64,000 nt of DNA, from the NCBI GenBank assembly GCA_949358305.1, contig OX442322.1:5580001-5644000 (forward strand), in the 5' to 3' direction. Positions 1 to 12,048 of this stretch are shown here, one piece after another. The stretch comes from Strigamia acuminata (taxonomy: Eukaryota; Arthropoda; Chilopoda; Geophilomorpha; Linotaeniidae). Position 1 is the first letter of the stretch; every line of letters begins with the position of its first letter. The notes beneath the pieces are model-generated. The model did not search any database and was not told the DNA's origin. It worked only from the letters and a program-made list of their open reading frames with translations. Made by a program: the position numbers and the translations under genes.

Positions 1-1906
1 CATTTGAGTGGATCGAGCCGAAGGTCTCATATTTTTGGTATCTTTAGAATACTTCTGGTTGTTAGATACCACTTTATCAATTTCCTTGGAATTCTCTGTA
101 CGGATTCTTTGGGGTTCAAAGAGTGCTCTATTCGTTCGTACGAATTGAAAGATTTTGTCTACTGACTCGCTCCTGTACAGATTTCGATCGATTAATCTAT
201 TGTAACTCGTCCAATTCAGGTTGTCGAAAAGTGTGGCAACATTTCCTCTTTCGGAATACGATCCTTGGGCTTTAGTGAATCTGACTAGAAATTCATATAA
301 AGGTTCATCGTCTCCTTGGATTACTTTTCGTAAATTTCGGAGTCGAGTAGTTGGAATCATGTCGAATTCTTCACGAAATAATTCTACGAAGGTTTCCCAG
401 TTGGTAAACTTGGTTTTATTCTCGTCATACCATTGTTGGGCTAATCCGGACAAATAGGTGGGAATACCTTGATTAACCATTTCGTCCAGAGTTAATCCCT
501 TTGAAATAGCTACAGTTTTAGCTACTGATAAAAATTTATCTATATCCTCCTGTTTTCCATCGAAAACTGGAAGGTCTTGTCCTTTGAAAAAGACTTTACT
601 GGGTCCTGGATTATTAGATCGTTGCGGCCCAGTTGTTTGTTGAGTTTGAACGAATGTATCTATTCGACTATCCAATTGTTTTTGGAATTGGGCGGCCATA
701 TTTTGTTGCATTTTCAAAATATAGTCAAATGAAATATTAGTTCCGTCAGAGGGAAGTCTAGTTTCTGTAGAACTTTCTGCCGAGAAATGTGAGCTTGGAA
801 TGTCATCGGTAGATGCACGTGACGGATTTGTCTGGTCTCGGGGTTCACTACCATGGCTAGCCCGAGTGGACGCCGCGAGATTTAGCTGGATGCTTTCCTG
901 TAAGGTTTTCTCCCGCTTGCGTTGATTGTCTTCAATTCTGTTCACTTCCGCCCACTTCTTATTGTATTGATCTTGTTGCTTTTGGAACTTTTCATCGTGT
1001 TCCTGTCGCCATTGAGCCCGTAATTGATTAATTAGAATTTTATCGTTTTTGTCTATCGACTTACGAACTTCGTTTTGATTGACAACTTCTCCTTCAAGTT
1101 TATCTTGGCGAATCTTTTCGTCGTTAATCTGTTTTTTGATTAATTGCTTCCAGCCTAATTCGTTCCCTTTCAACTTCGTCTAATCTCAATTGTTCTTGTC
1201 GAGTTTGAGGTAAGACTGGAGATGGTAGTGGAGATAATTTCCGTCGAATGGCGGATTTATTGCCTCGCCCTCTAGGGGTTTGTTTGGCAAAATGTCTCGT
1301 CCCATTCTCCGTATAAATATGTGGATTGGGTTGCTTTTTAGCATTTTCAGGTTGAAAAGTTGAAAAATTGGATCCTCCTACCTCCGAAATACTTGGAGTA
1401 TTGTGGTAACTGGCGTTGCGGGAGTGAGGAGTTCTATTTCCTAAACTGGACTGATCAAGCGATTCCTTGCTTGATGTTCGAAATAATTCTCGAATATCTT
1501 GGTTACGAACCGACGGAGTTTTAATTCTTGCTTGATCCCCCAACTTACGTTGTGGAGTTTTAGATCGTGATCGGTTTTCTTCAGACAGATCTCTTGGCGA
1601 CGGGATTGGGTCCTTTCCAGAATTATGGTTCGCCGAACTCTCCTTCGAAAGTTCTGCTCGTTTTTCCGGAGTTGGATTAATACGTATGTTACGTAACGCC
1701 CGCTTCGTCACAAATTCAGAAGCTTCGATTATGGTTTTGAACTGAGTTCTATCTAGTTCGTAATGCGTACAAAACTGTGTGAGTTCATCGGGAATCATTT
1801 CCGTTTGGTCACAAAGTTTTACATAACTTGAATCCAAGCTAACTATTTCTTCTACGGCCTTTTCTTCAGCCACTTTTTCTTTGTTAGGAAGATTGTTTGG
1901 ATCCAT
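1..1906 (-). pseudogene. gag: Gyp1 gag, partial and frameshifted
   Basis: This encodes the structural polyprotein that packages the element's RNA. Translation begins at the ATG at 1906 (MDPNNLPNKEK) and runs 260 codons to a stop at 1124. The same protein then continues to position 1 in another frame, without further stops. The second part has a glutamine and lysine-rich probable coiled coil (about 1120-900) and then a retrotransposon-gag domain, with a GLAQQWYDE motif near 440 and LYEFLVRFTKAQGSY near 270. The frame change lies at a run of six T (1132-1137, A on the coding strand); five would keep the frame, so a one-base insertion is likely. No zinc knuckle is seen because the 3' end is outside the window. 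Replication from this copy is probably impaired unless the change is an assembly error. Confidence 0.8.
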
Positions 1907-2714
1907 TTTATAAAAATATAATTGAATCGGTCTTTTTTACTATTTTAGCGGTGGAAAACTTCGAATCGTAACTAGAATCGGATGGCGCAGTCAGGATGGT
2001 TACTGAAACACGTCTGCTGGTCTGGTCTGGAAGCGAATGATCTCAATCTGATCTGGCTCTCCTTTAATAGCAAGGGGCTGGGGATCCTTAGATCACCTAG
2101 TTCCTGATTGGCTGGTTCGTTATCAACTGATTGTATAACGAACGTATCATTTTCGTCATCAGTTCTCTACTAAGTCCGTTCTTTTCGACTTTTAGTCTTT
2201 ACCGATAAAATAAAATTCCTTCGAGAGATTATTTGTAAATATTCCCAAAATTATATATTTCATAAAAATAAAATAAATTCACTTTCAACCTTTGTCAATT
2301 GTTTCCAATTATTATATCTTCTCCTTAATACTGGATTTTACTTTGAAGTTCCATATTCTGCAAGTTTTCTTTGTCTTGCGATTCGTTAAACATGTTTAAA
2401 CTTGTCTTACTTTTACTTTTTCACGGAAAAATAAAGTAAATATCAAAATATAACTATTCTGTGTTTTATATCCATCAAATTCTCCGAAGCTTTAGTTTTT
2501 AAATACTTCGATTAAATCTATCTCAACCATCGTGTGATAGATTTAGAATTCCTGGTTGCAATTCCTTCGTCCAGAATTGTATTATTCATTTTCTTCGAGA
2601 AAACAGAATGTACTTTCTAAAACTGCAATTTGTAAAATTTATTTATAAATTTTTTAGCCTTATTTATCTCAAAAAAATTCACTTTTACAATTCAATCGAA
2701 TTAATTGCAACCTA
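1907..2714 (-). other. Gyp1 5' leader between primer site and gag
   Basis: About 800 AT-rich bases lie between the primer-binding site and the gag ATG. No long ORF or recognisable motif was found on either strand. It would hold the packaging signal and any splice donor for the third ORF, but I could not pick one with confidence. Confidence 0.5.
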
Positions 2715-2732
2715 ATCTCGGTGGGACCTCCA
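2715..2732 (-). promoter_or_regulatory. Gyp1 primer-binding site (tRNA-Gln type)
   Basis: The minus strand reads TGGAGGTCCCACCGAGAT two bases after the LTR end. This matches the complement of the 3' end of animal tRNA-Gln as I remember it, with one mismatch (recall, not searched). Gyp2 has nearly the same site at 31681-31698. It fixes the element's orientation and its 5' LTR. Confidence 0.75.
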
Positions 2733-2734
2733 CG

Positions 2735-4503
2735 TGTGACGGTGACGACCACAACTCCCATTTAACAATGGTACTGGGAATAGATCGCAAATATAATAAC
2801 ACAGTGAATATAATCCTAGAGATAAATACAAGACAGTTTATTGTCGGTAAACAATAGGAAAAAGGAGCTGAGGTTATACATAGGACTAATGCCGACATAT
2901 GGCAAGTTTAACTGGCTATTAGACTATACAATCGAGTGGCCGATTGGCCCTAAAATAATAACGTTACGTGTCCGAGATGCGGGAGCGGTTTCCCCATCGC
3001 TCGACCTGGTTATAGATGTCATCTAAGCCGGATGGCTGTATCCGGGAGTCCGATACGGCTTCGCTGGTTCCTTGTTTCGCTTTGTGTAAAATGGTTGCAC
3101 ATCGATAAATCGAATGATCTGAGAAATGCGGTTGACTTTGTCTGCACCGCCACAACTTAGGGAGGATATTGGTTTAAGTAAATGTATTCATTTACTTATC
3201 AATATTCCACTTATGAATTATATTTAATTCATTGGAGTTGTGAAATTTGTTCTTATTCAGATATTTCGCCGATAAGTTGTTGTCAACTTATTTGTCACAT
3301 TTGAGTTGTTAATGTAATCGAGGTTAAGTCTTCTGACTTGACTCATTAACTTGTCGTCAAGTTAATATTGTTCTGTTTACAAATGAAGAGAAACATATTA
3401 GACTTCCCGTCGCAACACACAATTGCCGTCGATAGAGAATACGCCTTGCCATGCAGAACGGTATCAAGCGTCCCCTGCGTCGCAACACGGTCGTTCGTCT
3501 AGCGATTGACGGTATCACGTACACAGGAGTCGATAGCTTGCGGCTCCGCACAGCAGTTTAGCCCTTCGCGGTACTAATAACAAACCGACTACTTTGGCAC
3601 CGAATACCATGAGAATCAGCTTGCCAAACACTTGGTGCTACTCGTGGTTACTGTAAAACAGACTGCTTTGGCACCATCAGGTGAAGGAACCAACTCTCAA
3701 CAGTTCCGGTGCTTACTCACGGTTACGGAATGCGTTCATACCGAAAATGACCACTCAGTCCTGCCCGGAGGATACTGAAATGCACAGAAGGCAAGTTCTC
3801 CTCGGCGAGACCGTAAATTGAAACATGTATGCAACATAACAATCCAATACGTCGGCTTCAATTGCCGGTGGTTGCATGATTCGGTAGAATCATGCCGCGG
3901 TTCTTTGCGAACGAATCAACAAAGAACCAAAGAACTAAACGGTCTTCCACGTGAACAACGAATCATATTTCTTAAGTAACAATACCAAACAGAAATAATC
4001 AAACAGAGCTGCCGGATGGCCGGTTGTTTGGGTTTATATAACCTGACTGGATTAGAGATTAATCCAATCAACCAATTGGAACATGGGTTCCACGAATCCC
4101 TCCAATCCCGTATCGCCGGAAGTGGATACGGAGGAGCAATATGCTAATTCACACCACAACCGGAACTGGATACCCAGGACCGGAAATGGATCCACCAATC
4201 ACATCGATCGGTTGATCGATGGATTATCAAATCTCCATTTCTGCTGAACTAGAGATTCCCATCACTTAGTGTGAACAATAATTATTAATATATATTTATA
4301 TTAATCCTAATAAAGTGTCGTTTCATACAAATAAATATATTCTTATATTTATTTACCAGTTTTCTTAACTCGCAATTCGAATTTACCGCTGAATTATAAT
4401 CGCGCCATCTAGTGGCGACTCGGAGCATTGACAAATGCGGGTTTCGCCGAAAACACTTAAAATTCGGCCGTGTTATTAATAAATAGCACTTATAAACCGT
4501 CAT
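2735..4503 (-). repeat. Gyp1 5' LTR, about 1.77 kb
   Basis: On the minus strand it starts ATGACGGTTTATAAG and ends CCGTCACA just before the primer site. It is recognisable as an inverted copy of 19639-21375 and is diverged from 46862-48529. It holds a TATA-like box (GGTTATATAAACC near 4035), a CTCF-like core at 4402-4415 and three ETS-like CCGGAA sites between 4110 and 4190. Small ORFs inside it are not convincing genes. Confidence 0.8.
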
Positions 4504-7500
4504 ATGTTTCCTCATAGGATTCGCCGTAGACTTGGGAAAACCCTTGCGCGACAAGTCTCGCCTTATAACGTGCAATTTCTCCCTCTTCGTTCTGTTTGGT
4601 CGTATAAATCCATCTGCAACCCACTATCTTAGTGTTGGGCGGCGGTGGAACAAGTTCCCAAACCTCGCGCTCATGCATGGTGTCAATCTCGTCGTTCATC
4701 GCTTGGCGCCATTCATCCTTTTCGGGTAAAGTCGCAATTTCCTCATAACGTACGGGTACGTGGACCTCTAGATGATTGGCTTCGAAGTTGATATTGATAT
4801 CGTCAAAGTCCGCGTCAAGACTATCTGTCGTCGTGTTTAATTCTGAGGGTTTCTTCTTTCTTTTGTCCTCAAACAGATGCTCTGGTACGCGAAGATTGTG
4901 ATCAGTACAGTAACGCTTCACGTCGGGTATCGAGCGTAACTTGGGCTTGTCGTAGCCCTCGATCGTGTACTCGACATCTCTCTGTCCAGTTGGTCTGACT
5001 TTCTCCGTTTTCTTCCAAACTAGTGCAGGAATAGTTGGAACTGGATTCAAAAGTCCTTGTCCGGGTTGCGGCAAAGTGCCCTGCAACTTCACTTCTGGTA
5101 AATTATGACGCAACTTGTCGTCTGGCAGTCTAAATTTCAATTTAACTGGGGGCAATTTCAGTTGTGGATCTTCCTTCTTCTTAACTGGTACTGGCGGGGG
5201 TAGCGGCGGCCTGACATCTTCATCCGAATAATATTGGCGCTCATTGTCAGTGTCCAAATTGTCGTCCAAATTATCGATGTATGTCGTGTATTTTTCTGTT
5301 AGGCCCAGCACGCCTTCAACACCGCGCCTGCTCTCCACGAACTTCACGTCGTTGGTTTCAATTACTTTGGAAAACTCCGGCAGCCACACTCTATATCCTT
5401 TCGTGATTCTTGAATACCCGAGCATAATGCCATGCAGACTCTTGTTGTCGATTTTGCCATCTCGGATCCTTTTCTGCACAAAGCATAAACTCCCGAATTT
5501 TCTCAAATGTCTAAGTGATGGTTTCCGTCCGTAATACAATTCCATCGGCGTCTTGTCCGAATTCAGCTTTGCGATTCTATTCCTGAGATAGTTGAAAGTC
5601 AGGATGGCCTCTCTCCAGAATCGATGTTCCAAGCCGGCATCGTACACAAGCGCTCGCATTCCATTCGCTAATGTCTGGTTGAGTCTCTCGGAAACGCCAT
5701 TTTGGACTGGAGTGTACGCGTTAGTCCTCTCGTGAGCGATTCCTAGACCTTGGAGATACTCTCCAAACTTGTTTGAGCAGAACTCCATACCGTTATCCGT
5801 ACAAATTGCGAGAACCGATTTCCCAAGCAATCGTTCTATTCGTTTCACGTGTTTTTGGAAAATGTCAAATACTTCGTCCTTCTTCTTCATTAAGTACACT
5901 GTCGAATAACGAGAGAAGTTATCCGTGATAGTTAAGAAGTATATGTTTCCCGAGAGTGTTGGTGTACTAAATGCTCCACATACATCCATGTGTAGCAATT
6001 GGAGTGGCTCTGTCGATCTAATTCTTGGCAACGACTTATGAGGAATCGCCTTCTTCTTGGCTAATGTGCAAACGTCGCATTGTGTAATTGGCACGTCCAA
6101 AACTGGCAACCCAATTACTGCACCTCCTTTGCTCATTGCTTGGACGCTTGGAAAATAGATGTGTCCGAGCCGCTCATGCCAAAGTCTTGCTTCCTCAGGA
6201 TTAGACGCACTCTTCGTTGTACTTTGTGTTGAAATAGTTAGCTCTTGTTTCTTCCGTTCGCCAACATTCGCTTTGCTATTCGCTTTTTGTCGTAACTTCT
6301 CAAAGTCCGGCTTCTGGTCGCTTAGCTTGATGTAGTACAAACGATCCTTCTTCACGCCTTCCATCAGCTGTCTCTTCCACTGAGGATCGTATATCTTGAC
6401 CAGTCCCGAGCCAACGGCGACTTTGCATCGTGCTTCGTCGATGCACGGTCCCGACAACAAATTTCGTCGCATGTCCGGCGCATAATAAACTTTCTTCAAT
6501 GTGATTGGAATTGTCTCACTTCCAACCAAACACATCACGCAAACGTCCCCGACGCCTTGAATCTGAATTAAAGTCTTCTTATCCGCTTGGCTTATTGTCC
6601 CTGTGGTTTCCTTGAAGTTGAAGAATTGATTCCTATCTTTGCAGAAATGTCCAGTGGCCCCGGTGTCGTAGATCCAACAGTTGTTGGCTGCGCTGCACTG
6701 TAACATCTCTTCTTCGCTCAACTCGGTGAGAAAACCGACATCGAACATGTTTGTGTCCAATTCTTCCGCTGTATTTGTGTTCTGGCTGTTATTCGACGGT
6801 AATTGTGCTGTGCAATCCCTTGCCCAGTGCCCTGGTTGATTGCACCGAAAACACGGCCCCCGTGGTAATGATCCGGTCGCATTTCCTCGGAAATTCCGCG
6901 AATTTTTGCCGCCTCGATAATTCGATTTGCCGCCCCTTTGTCCGCCTCGGTTGTTTTGGCTGCTATTCCCTTGCTGTTGTTGGGATTTAGACGAATTATC
7001 ATTGCTCTTTGTGCTTGTTCCCATGTTGAAAGCGTCCGTAATTGGCGCTTGGCCCGAATCTCTGCGTTGTTGCGCGAGTCTGCCCTCCTCAGCGACCAAT
7101 TCCGCTTCAACCTTTTCCAGTGTGAAATCCTTATCGTCCCATCGATAAATACTCTGCACAATTGACTGGTATTCTTGTGGCAGGTATCGGATGAGCTGGA
7201 ATGCCTGATACAAATTGTCCAAGTCGTGTTTGACGTCGGCTAATCGCTTCGCCGCATTGCGTATCTTCGCCGCGAATACGCCGATCGTCTCCGTCGCTGG
7301 GTCGTACTTCAGATTGAAGAATTCGTCCAACAGACGTATTATTCTCGCCCTCGAGACCGGTTCGAAGTTTGTCTTTAGCGTGTCCCACGCTGTTTTCGCG
7401 TCCTCGGTCCCGCTGAGCAATTCGTGGTATTGCTCCTCAATGGCGTAGTAAATTAGGCTGAAAGCTCGCCCCTTTCGCAGTTGAAAGTCCGAGCGATCTC

Positions 7501-7654
7501 GCCAAGATGCTCCCGGTGCCAGCGCTTCTTGTGTACCATCGGTGAAGGCCCAACATCCGTGGTGCATCAACAGCACTTTGATTTGCTGTTTCCACGTATC
7601 ATAGTTCGTCCTATTCAAAAGTGTAATCTTCCGGTCGAGTTTTTCCGTGTCCAT
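4504..7654 (-). CDS. gag-pol: Cop1 gag-pol polyprotein, interrupted in reverse transcriptase
   Basis: The frame opens further upstream, but the likely start is the ATG at 7654 (MDTEKLDRK), which places the gag domain at the N terminus as is usual for copia. In order: a UBN2-type gag domain; a glutamine, asparagine and glycine-rich linker; a zinc knuckle (CFRCNQPGHWARDC, near 6835); protease with DTGATGHF (near 6660); integrase with an HH-CC zinc site and the catalytic triad in HMDVCGAF, CTDNGMEF and GVSERLNQ; then the start of reverse transcriptase (RWIYTTKQNEEGEIARYKARLVAQGF). No stop or frameshift precedes the Gyp1 LTR, which supplies the last few codons and the stop. It would encode RNA packaging and cDNA integration but lacks the polymerase core in this window. 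Confidence 0.88.
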
Positions 7655-8425
7655 TGTGAATTTAGTGTCTAACACACCAGAAACACAGCAAAAACACACA
7701 CAAGATTGCTCAAAAACACTTTGAAATACTGGTAATCGCAACTGGGTGCAGTGTTGCGATGTTAGTTCGCTCTTAATACTATGTTAGTGTATCCTAGTAA
7801 CAACACTAAGCTAACAATGGTATTCAACAATAGTAAACGAAATAAACGAAATAAATTGTTCAAATATGATGTCTTCCTGCTGTAGATTAAATGCTTGTTC
7901 TGTATCGACAGCCTGGAATCACACTTCACGTGTGGTTGAGAAAAATCGTCGTATCGTTGATTTTCCCTCGTTTTTCCGTCTTTTTCGCCTCGAAAAATTC
8001 AGTTCCTTCGAGAATTTTCTCGTTTTTGGCAATTCCCGTTCGTTTATTGCTCGTTCACACTTCCCGTGTGGTTGTCGAGCGTCGTCGTCCTTGCGTATTT
8101 GTCGTCGAGTTGTTTTCTCGGCGAAAATTAACGCCACGTCGACGTTACGTATCGCGCCTCGCGATATTCGGAAAATCGTCCGAAAATGGCCAAAATAAAC
8201 GTATTAAATAAATGTTCTATAATGTTCGAACCCAATTAATGATCCTGTGTCGCTTGATGACCAATAATCGCTTGTAGAACCGTGGATCCTTGGCATAAGC
8301 ACAGGTTGATTCCATCCCTCATGGACGCCGCCATCTTGGATTTTGAGGAGAAACGCCCACTTTTTCACCTGTGGTTGACTTGAGGTATTTCTCTTCACTC
8401 TGCCTGTTTTTCCCACGTTGTTTGT
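7655..8425 (-). other. Cop1 5' leader
   Basis: About 770 bases between primer site and gag start. It contains repeated phenylalanine/arginine-type codon runs on the plus strand (7866-8211), but no homologous protein is recognised and these ORFs overlap a non-coding leader, so I do not call them. A YY1-like CCAAGATGGCGGC lies on the minus strand near 8325. Confidence 0.5.
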
Positions 8426-8437
8426 GGCCCATAACCT
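8426..8437 (-). promoter_or_regulatory. Cop1 primer-binding site (half-tRNA initiator Met type)
   Basis: The minus strand reads AGGTTATGGGCC immediately after the LTR terminal CAACA. Drosophila copia is known to prime from a cleaved initiator tRNA-Met using a site of this type (GGTTATGGGCC). The match places the LTR end precisely. Confidence 0.7.
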
Positions 8438-8800
8438 TGTTGAATAGTGTTGCAAACTTCTGCAAATAGTGACAAATGTAGTGGATTGGAAAAACACATC
8501 AGGTGAAAGAAAGAGACATCATGTTAACAGGTGAGAACCAAAACATCAAGTGATCTTTATTGATTGGTCACATGACCTCAATGCAAAAAGCCCCACCTGT
8601 AGGCAGCATACAGACACTGTATGTAAACAAACATTGCGATCACTCGCGTTGGCCAAACACATACACTAACACTTAGTTACATGATAATACGCAAAGATAT
8701 ATATGCACACATGTTGTAAAAGTGATTGCTTATCAATATACATTATATCTTAACAGCATTGTTGGGATTTTGGATCCGTCACATGGTGTGATACGTCACA
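8438..8800 (-). repeat. Cop1 5' LTR, 363 bp
   Basis: On the minus strand it runs from TGTGACGTATCACACC to CTATTCAACA, with TG/CA ends. A CAATAAAGATC polyadenylation-type signal lies inside (near 8555). The first bases form a small palindrome (GTGACGTATCAC). The 3' LTR is out of the window, so no divergence estimate is possible. Confidence 0.65.
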
Positions 8801-9190
8801 CCTTTCCGAATTAGTGCGGCAATGGCGCGTTTCTGTTTAGCATTGTGTTATGTCTCGAGGTCGAGTGTTGATTGTCTTGCAAATTCAATCAACACATGTT
8901 TTGCAGTGTTATCCAGACTGTCGTCTGCTTGGGTTTTTAGTTTATCTATTAGTTTGCCCCGGTTTTTATCCAGTGTGAATACTGGAATTGTATTCAGTTG
9001 ATGTTTTGTTTGTAAAGAACAAATCAACCACTGTGTGGATGATTTGTTCTACTGTTAGTTGGTTGGCAGTTAGCCTCTAACCCATGTATCACTTGATCAC
9101 TTACTGTTTGGCATTAAAGATGGCGGCCTCCATGGTTAGATGGCTTTGCAAAAAGTAAAGATGCTGGTTTGCTTCCACACATGCACTCAC
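8801..9190. other. Unassigned 390-bp segment between Cop1 and Cop2 copy a
   Basis: No ORF or known repeat recognised. It contains an inverted repeat AGAACAAATCA...TGATTTGTTCT (about 9014-9053), whose arm sequence also appears repeatedly in the Cop2 LTRs, and an AAAGATGGCGGCC motif near 9117. It may be a decayed copia LTR fragment. Confidence 0.3.
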
Positions 9191-10231
9191 CTACGGTTTA
9201 TAGATTGACATGACGTCAGTAAAATCGGTAAACCATGCACGTACGTGAGATACATGGTCCGTTGCACCACAATCTACTATCCATTCATTGAATTGCATGA
9301 AATGGACAGCTGGTGGATGAATGACCTGTGGTGTATTGACGAAAAATGTCCCCTCTCGGTGCGGATGTGAACTCTCGCGGGGCCGGTTCGGATTCGATTT
9401 CGTAGCCGCGTTCTTGCTTCGTCGTCGACTCTTGCTGCATGACGAGCGCTGCACTGAAACCATTGGCTGATTCGGATTTTGACGACGTGGGAGCGGACAG
9501 CGGTTGGCATAGTGCCCCAATTGGTCGCAATTGAAACACTTGACGGTGGAAATATCTCGAGGGCCAGATTTATTGCGTCCACGGAATTGTCCTTTAGCGG
9601 AAGCATGAGCCGTCGATTGAGTTGACCCGAGTAATCCGGATGATTTCAAGCGTAAATGTTAGGAAATTAATTGCTCGGCCACCAATGTGGGTGTAAACTG
9701 TGGATCCGGCCAATGATAAATGGCGAACGTGGCTTGCGGGTATTCGGGCGGCAAACACTTTAAATACTGGTACGCTTGATGAATTTCCGTAACAGTTTCC
9801 CCAACGTCACGTAATTGGCGAGCATAATTGTCGACGCGAGCAATGAAATCGGGCATATCTTCGTTGGGTTCAAGATGCAAGCTCAAAAACTCCCAGCGCA
9901 TGGACGCTTGACGTGCCCTGGAACTTGGCGCATATATTTTCGCCAGCGTATCCCACGCCTGTTTCGGGGTATCGCAGTTATCGAGAACCGAACGTTTGCC
10001 TTCACTAACATAGATGTATATATGTCCAAGAGCTTTTTCTTTCTTCGTCATATATCGTTCCTTTTCCTTTTCGGATAAAGTGGCAAGATGTTCCGCTTCT
10101 TTATCTTCAGTCACGTGCCTCCAAAGGCCTTCGGACTTGAGCAACATACGCATTGCTCTCTGCCACTGTTCATAATTCTCGACTCCTAGGACGGGAATTA
10201 GACCGCCTGGTGGATTGGCTGCTTTGTGCAT
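9191..10231 (-). pseudogene. gag: Cop2 gag and protease start, with a premature stop
   Basis: The likely start is the ATG at 10231 (MHKAANPPGG). A copia gag domain follows (YEQWQRAMRMLLKSEGLW, then PKQAWDTLAKIY). A TAA stop at 9659-9661 interrupts the frame, which continues in phase with a zinc knuckle (CFNCDQLGHYANRC) and protease start (WIVDCGATDHVSHV), then ends at 9191 beside unrelated DNA. Protease has DCGA where the usual motif is D(T/S)GA, another sign of decay. Everything after the protease start is missing, so no functional product is expected. Confidence 0.82.
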
Positions 10232-11300
10232 TGTTGGACGAAGCACAAAACACAACGCGGAAAACACACGGGCTCAGAGAGTGGCACAAACGAGAATCTT
10301 CACACGATGCACACTTAACAATTCGGAGCACGTAATCGAAGCACTGCACTTGAGGTTCGAGGCGGAAAGACCAGAATTGGGAGGCAATGCTAAAATTGCC
10401 TGATAACCTGTGGTGAGTGTCCCCCTGACGTCCTTTACAACCACCTAGGGTTACGGGAATGTCAGGTGGCGCAGGGCTCAGCCTCACCACAGAATACAAT
10501 GACACGGTGCTCGGAATCGAGCGGAGGGCGCCAAGGATACTAAATGACCCACCAAAATCCCCACTTAATATTAACAAAGGTAATTGCGAAAATAGGAGAA
10601 ATAGGTGAATCAACTGCGGTTGCAGTCCTCGTGCAAATGAGGGCACGGAGCGATTTTTCTCGAAAAAACCGGAGAAAAAGCGCAGTTTGGACGTTAATGT
10701 CCAAATTCTTCTCGAAAAATTGAGGCTTTTTTTCCAGTTGAGAGATCGCAGATAACCGCCGTTCACCGGGGAACTAAGCGGCGAACAATCGAGTGTTTGA
10801 TTCTCGTTGTAACTGCCGCTCTTCGCTAAGCAGTGTCGCAACTCGAAAATGGCGTGAAATCTGTAAATAGATAATATCCGCCTCGAAATCCGCGAATCCC
10901 GCGTGATTTCGGACAAAGTTAAATGAAGAATCGCTGGAAAAGCAGCCCTGGCTGCTACACAACGTCGAAAAATCGAAAAATCTGAAAATAACAATTTTTG
11001 CACTGAAATTCGCGAATCCCGCAAAATTTCGTGCAAAATTAGACTCAAAAATGACTGGATATCCTCTGTGAACGATCCAAAACGTTGACGTTGCGTTTCA
11101 GACGGTGTACGGAATGTACGGCAGACGAAAATCGGTCGGAGAATCGTTGCAGGCTGAAAATAAATATTTCCGCGCAAAATCGCGAATTTCGCGAATTCTG
11201 CATCGAAAACAAAACAAATAATGATGGAATTAGGCGCAATATTCGGTTGAAAACCAAATGGAAAGCGTGAATTGTTGAGTTCTAATGTGGGTTGGGTGAG
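10232..11300 (-). other. Cop2 copy a leader with degenerate internal repeats
   Basis: About 1 kb between LTR and gag. It includes at least three copies of a degenerate segment with the core GAAATYCGCGAATCCCGC (near 10885, 11010 and 11180), spaced about 120-170 bp. A 390-codon minus-strand ORF crosses it (11342-10170) but shows no domain and spans LTR and leader, so it is not called as a gene. Confidence 0.5.
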
Positions 11301-12048
11301 TGTTGATAAAGCAGGAGACATGATTTGCACTTTGGCAAACAAACCATAAAAAGATGGCTGCCACTTTATTAGCAGTTGACAGATAGAGTGTCTTCACTCA
11401 TAAAAGGTACAGAACAAATCTTGCTTACATAAACCTGATTCTAGCAAATCATATAATATAACAGAATCAAAAGAACAAATCATTACAATAAATATATACA
11501 GAGCTCCATTGGAGCCATACAGTTAGATAACATTAATGATGAACTAAGAGGCAAAACACATAGCTCAAAAGGTTGGACACATTGATTCTTAACATGAATA
11601 AGGCGTCGCAAATGTGCGACGGTTAATTCCGATAATGGAGTCGTGCTTCACGCACGAACATCAGCGATGTAACGAAACGAGGTGCGCGACGTAATGTCGC
11701 TTATAATCACCGTGAATTGCACTTAAGGTGCTATGGAATAAACACACCGTGTTTACAATAAATAAAACTCTTTACAAAAACGAAAATACATTACATTTGA
11801 AGTAGAAATCACTGAGGCAGCATAAATCATGTGCTGCGCCATCTTGGATTGGGAAAACGATACAAGAGTGGCACTCTGGTGCCAATAATTAACATCAGGA
11901 TAGAATAAATCATGTCTTAAGAGAACAAATCATATGTGAAAGGGATAAATGTATGGAATTACATACAAGACAGCATTGAATTGATAATTACGAAATAAAA
12001 GAACTGTAAATACTTAATATCGACAAAATAGTGGTCTTTAGACCTACA
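11301..12048 (-). repeat. Cop2 copy a 5' LTR, about 750 bp
   Basis: On the minus strand it runs from TGTAGGTCTAAAGACC (12048) to a likely end at TTTATCAACA (11301). A GCTAATAAAG polyadenylation-type signal (near 11370) lies beside a YY1-like AAGATGG element; another GCCATCTTGG lies near 11840. The left end is the less certain one, because no standard primer site follows. Confidence 0.6.

Larger units (their letters stand above)
1..4503 (-). mobile_element. Gyp1 copy a: 5' part of a Ty3/gypsy element, running off the left edge
   Basis: Read on the minus strand, the order is LTR (4503-2735), primer-binding site (2732-2715), leader, then gag (1906 leftwards). Pol and the 3' LTR would lie left of position 1. 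The element sits inside the reverse transcriptase part of copia element Cop1, whose frame stops at the LTR edge. The same LTR family occurs as a solo LTR at 19639-21375 and as a 3' LTR at 46862-48529. The gypsy assignment rests on gag architecture and the LTR and primer-site layout shared with Gyp2, which has a full pol. Confidence 0.85.
4504..8800 (-). mobile_element. Cop1: Ty1/copia element, 5' two-thirds
   Basis: On the minus strand: LTR (8800-8438), primer-binding site (8437-8426), leader, then one gag-pol frame that is intact up to the Gyp1 insertion at 4504. The rest of the reverse transcriptase, RNase H and the 3' LTR should lie left of the window, beyond Gyp1 copy a. Domain order gag, protease, integrase, reverse transcriptase is the copia order. 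Confidence 0.85.
9191..12048 (-). mobile_element. Cop2 copy a: 5' part of a Ty1/copia element
   Basis: On the minus strand: LTR (12048 to about 11301), a leader of about 1 kb, then gag running into the start of protease, broken off at 9191. Its LTR begins TGTAGGTCTAAAGACC, the same start as the plus-strand Cop2 LTR at 12601. The LTR edge at 12048 abuts a plus-strand Cop2 RNase H fragment, so this copy appears inserted into another copy of its own family. Confidence 0.75.

Noticed and set aside
2841-3551. Short ORFs at 2701-3551
   Set aside because: All lie inside the Gyp1 LTR and are not conserved in the sister LTRs at 19639 and 46862.
10170-11342. 390-codon minus-strand ORF across the Cop2 leader
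   Set aside because: It spans LTR and leader, has no recognisable motif, and overlaps the start of gag in another frame.
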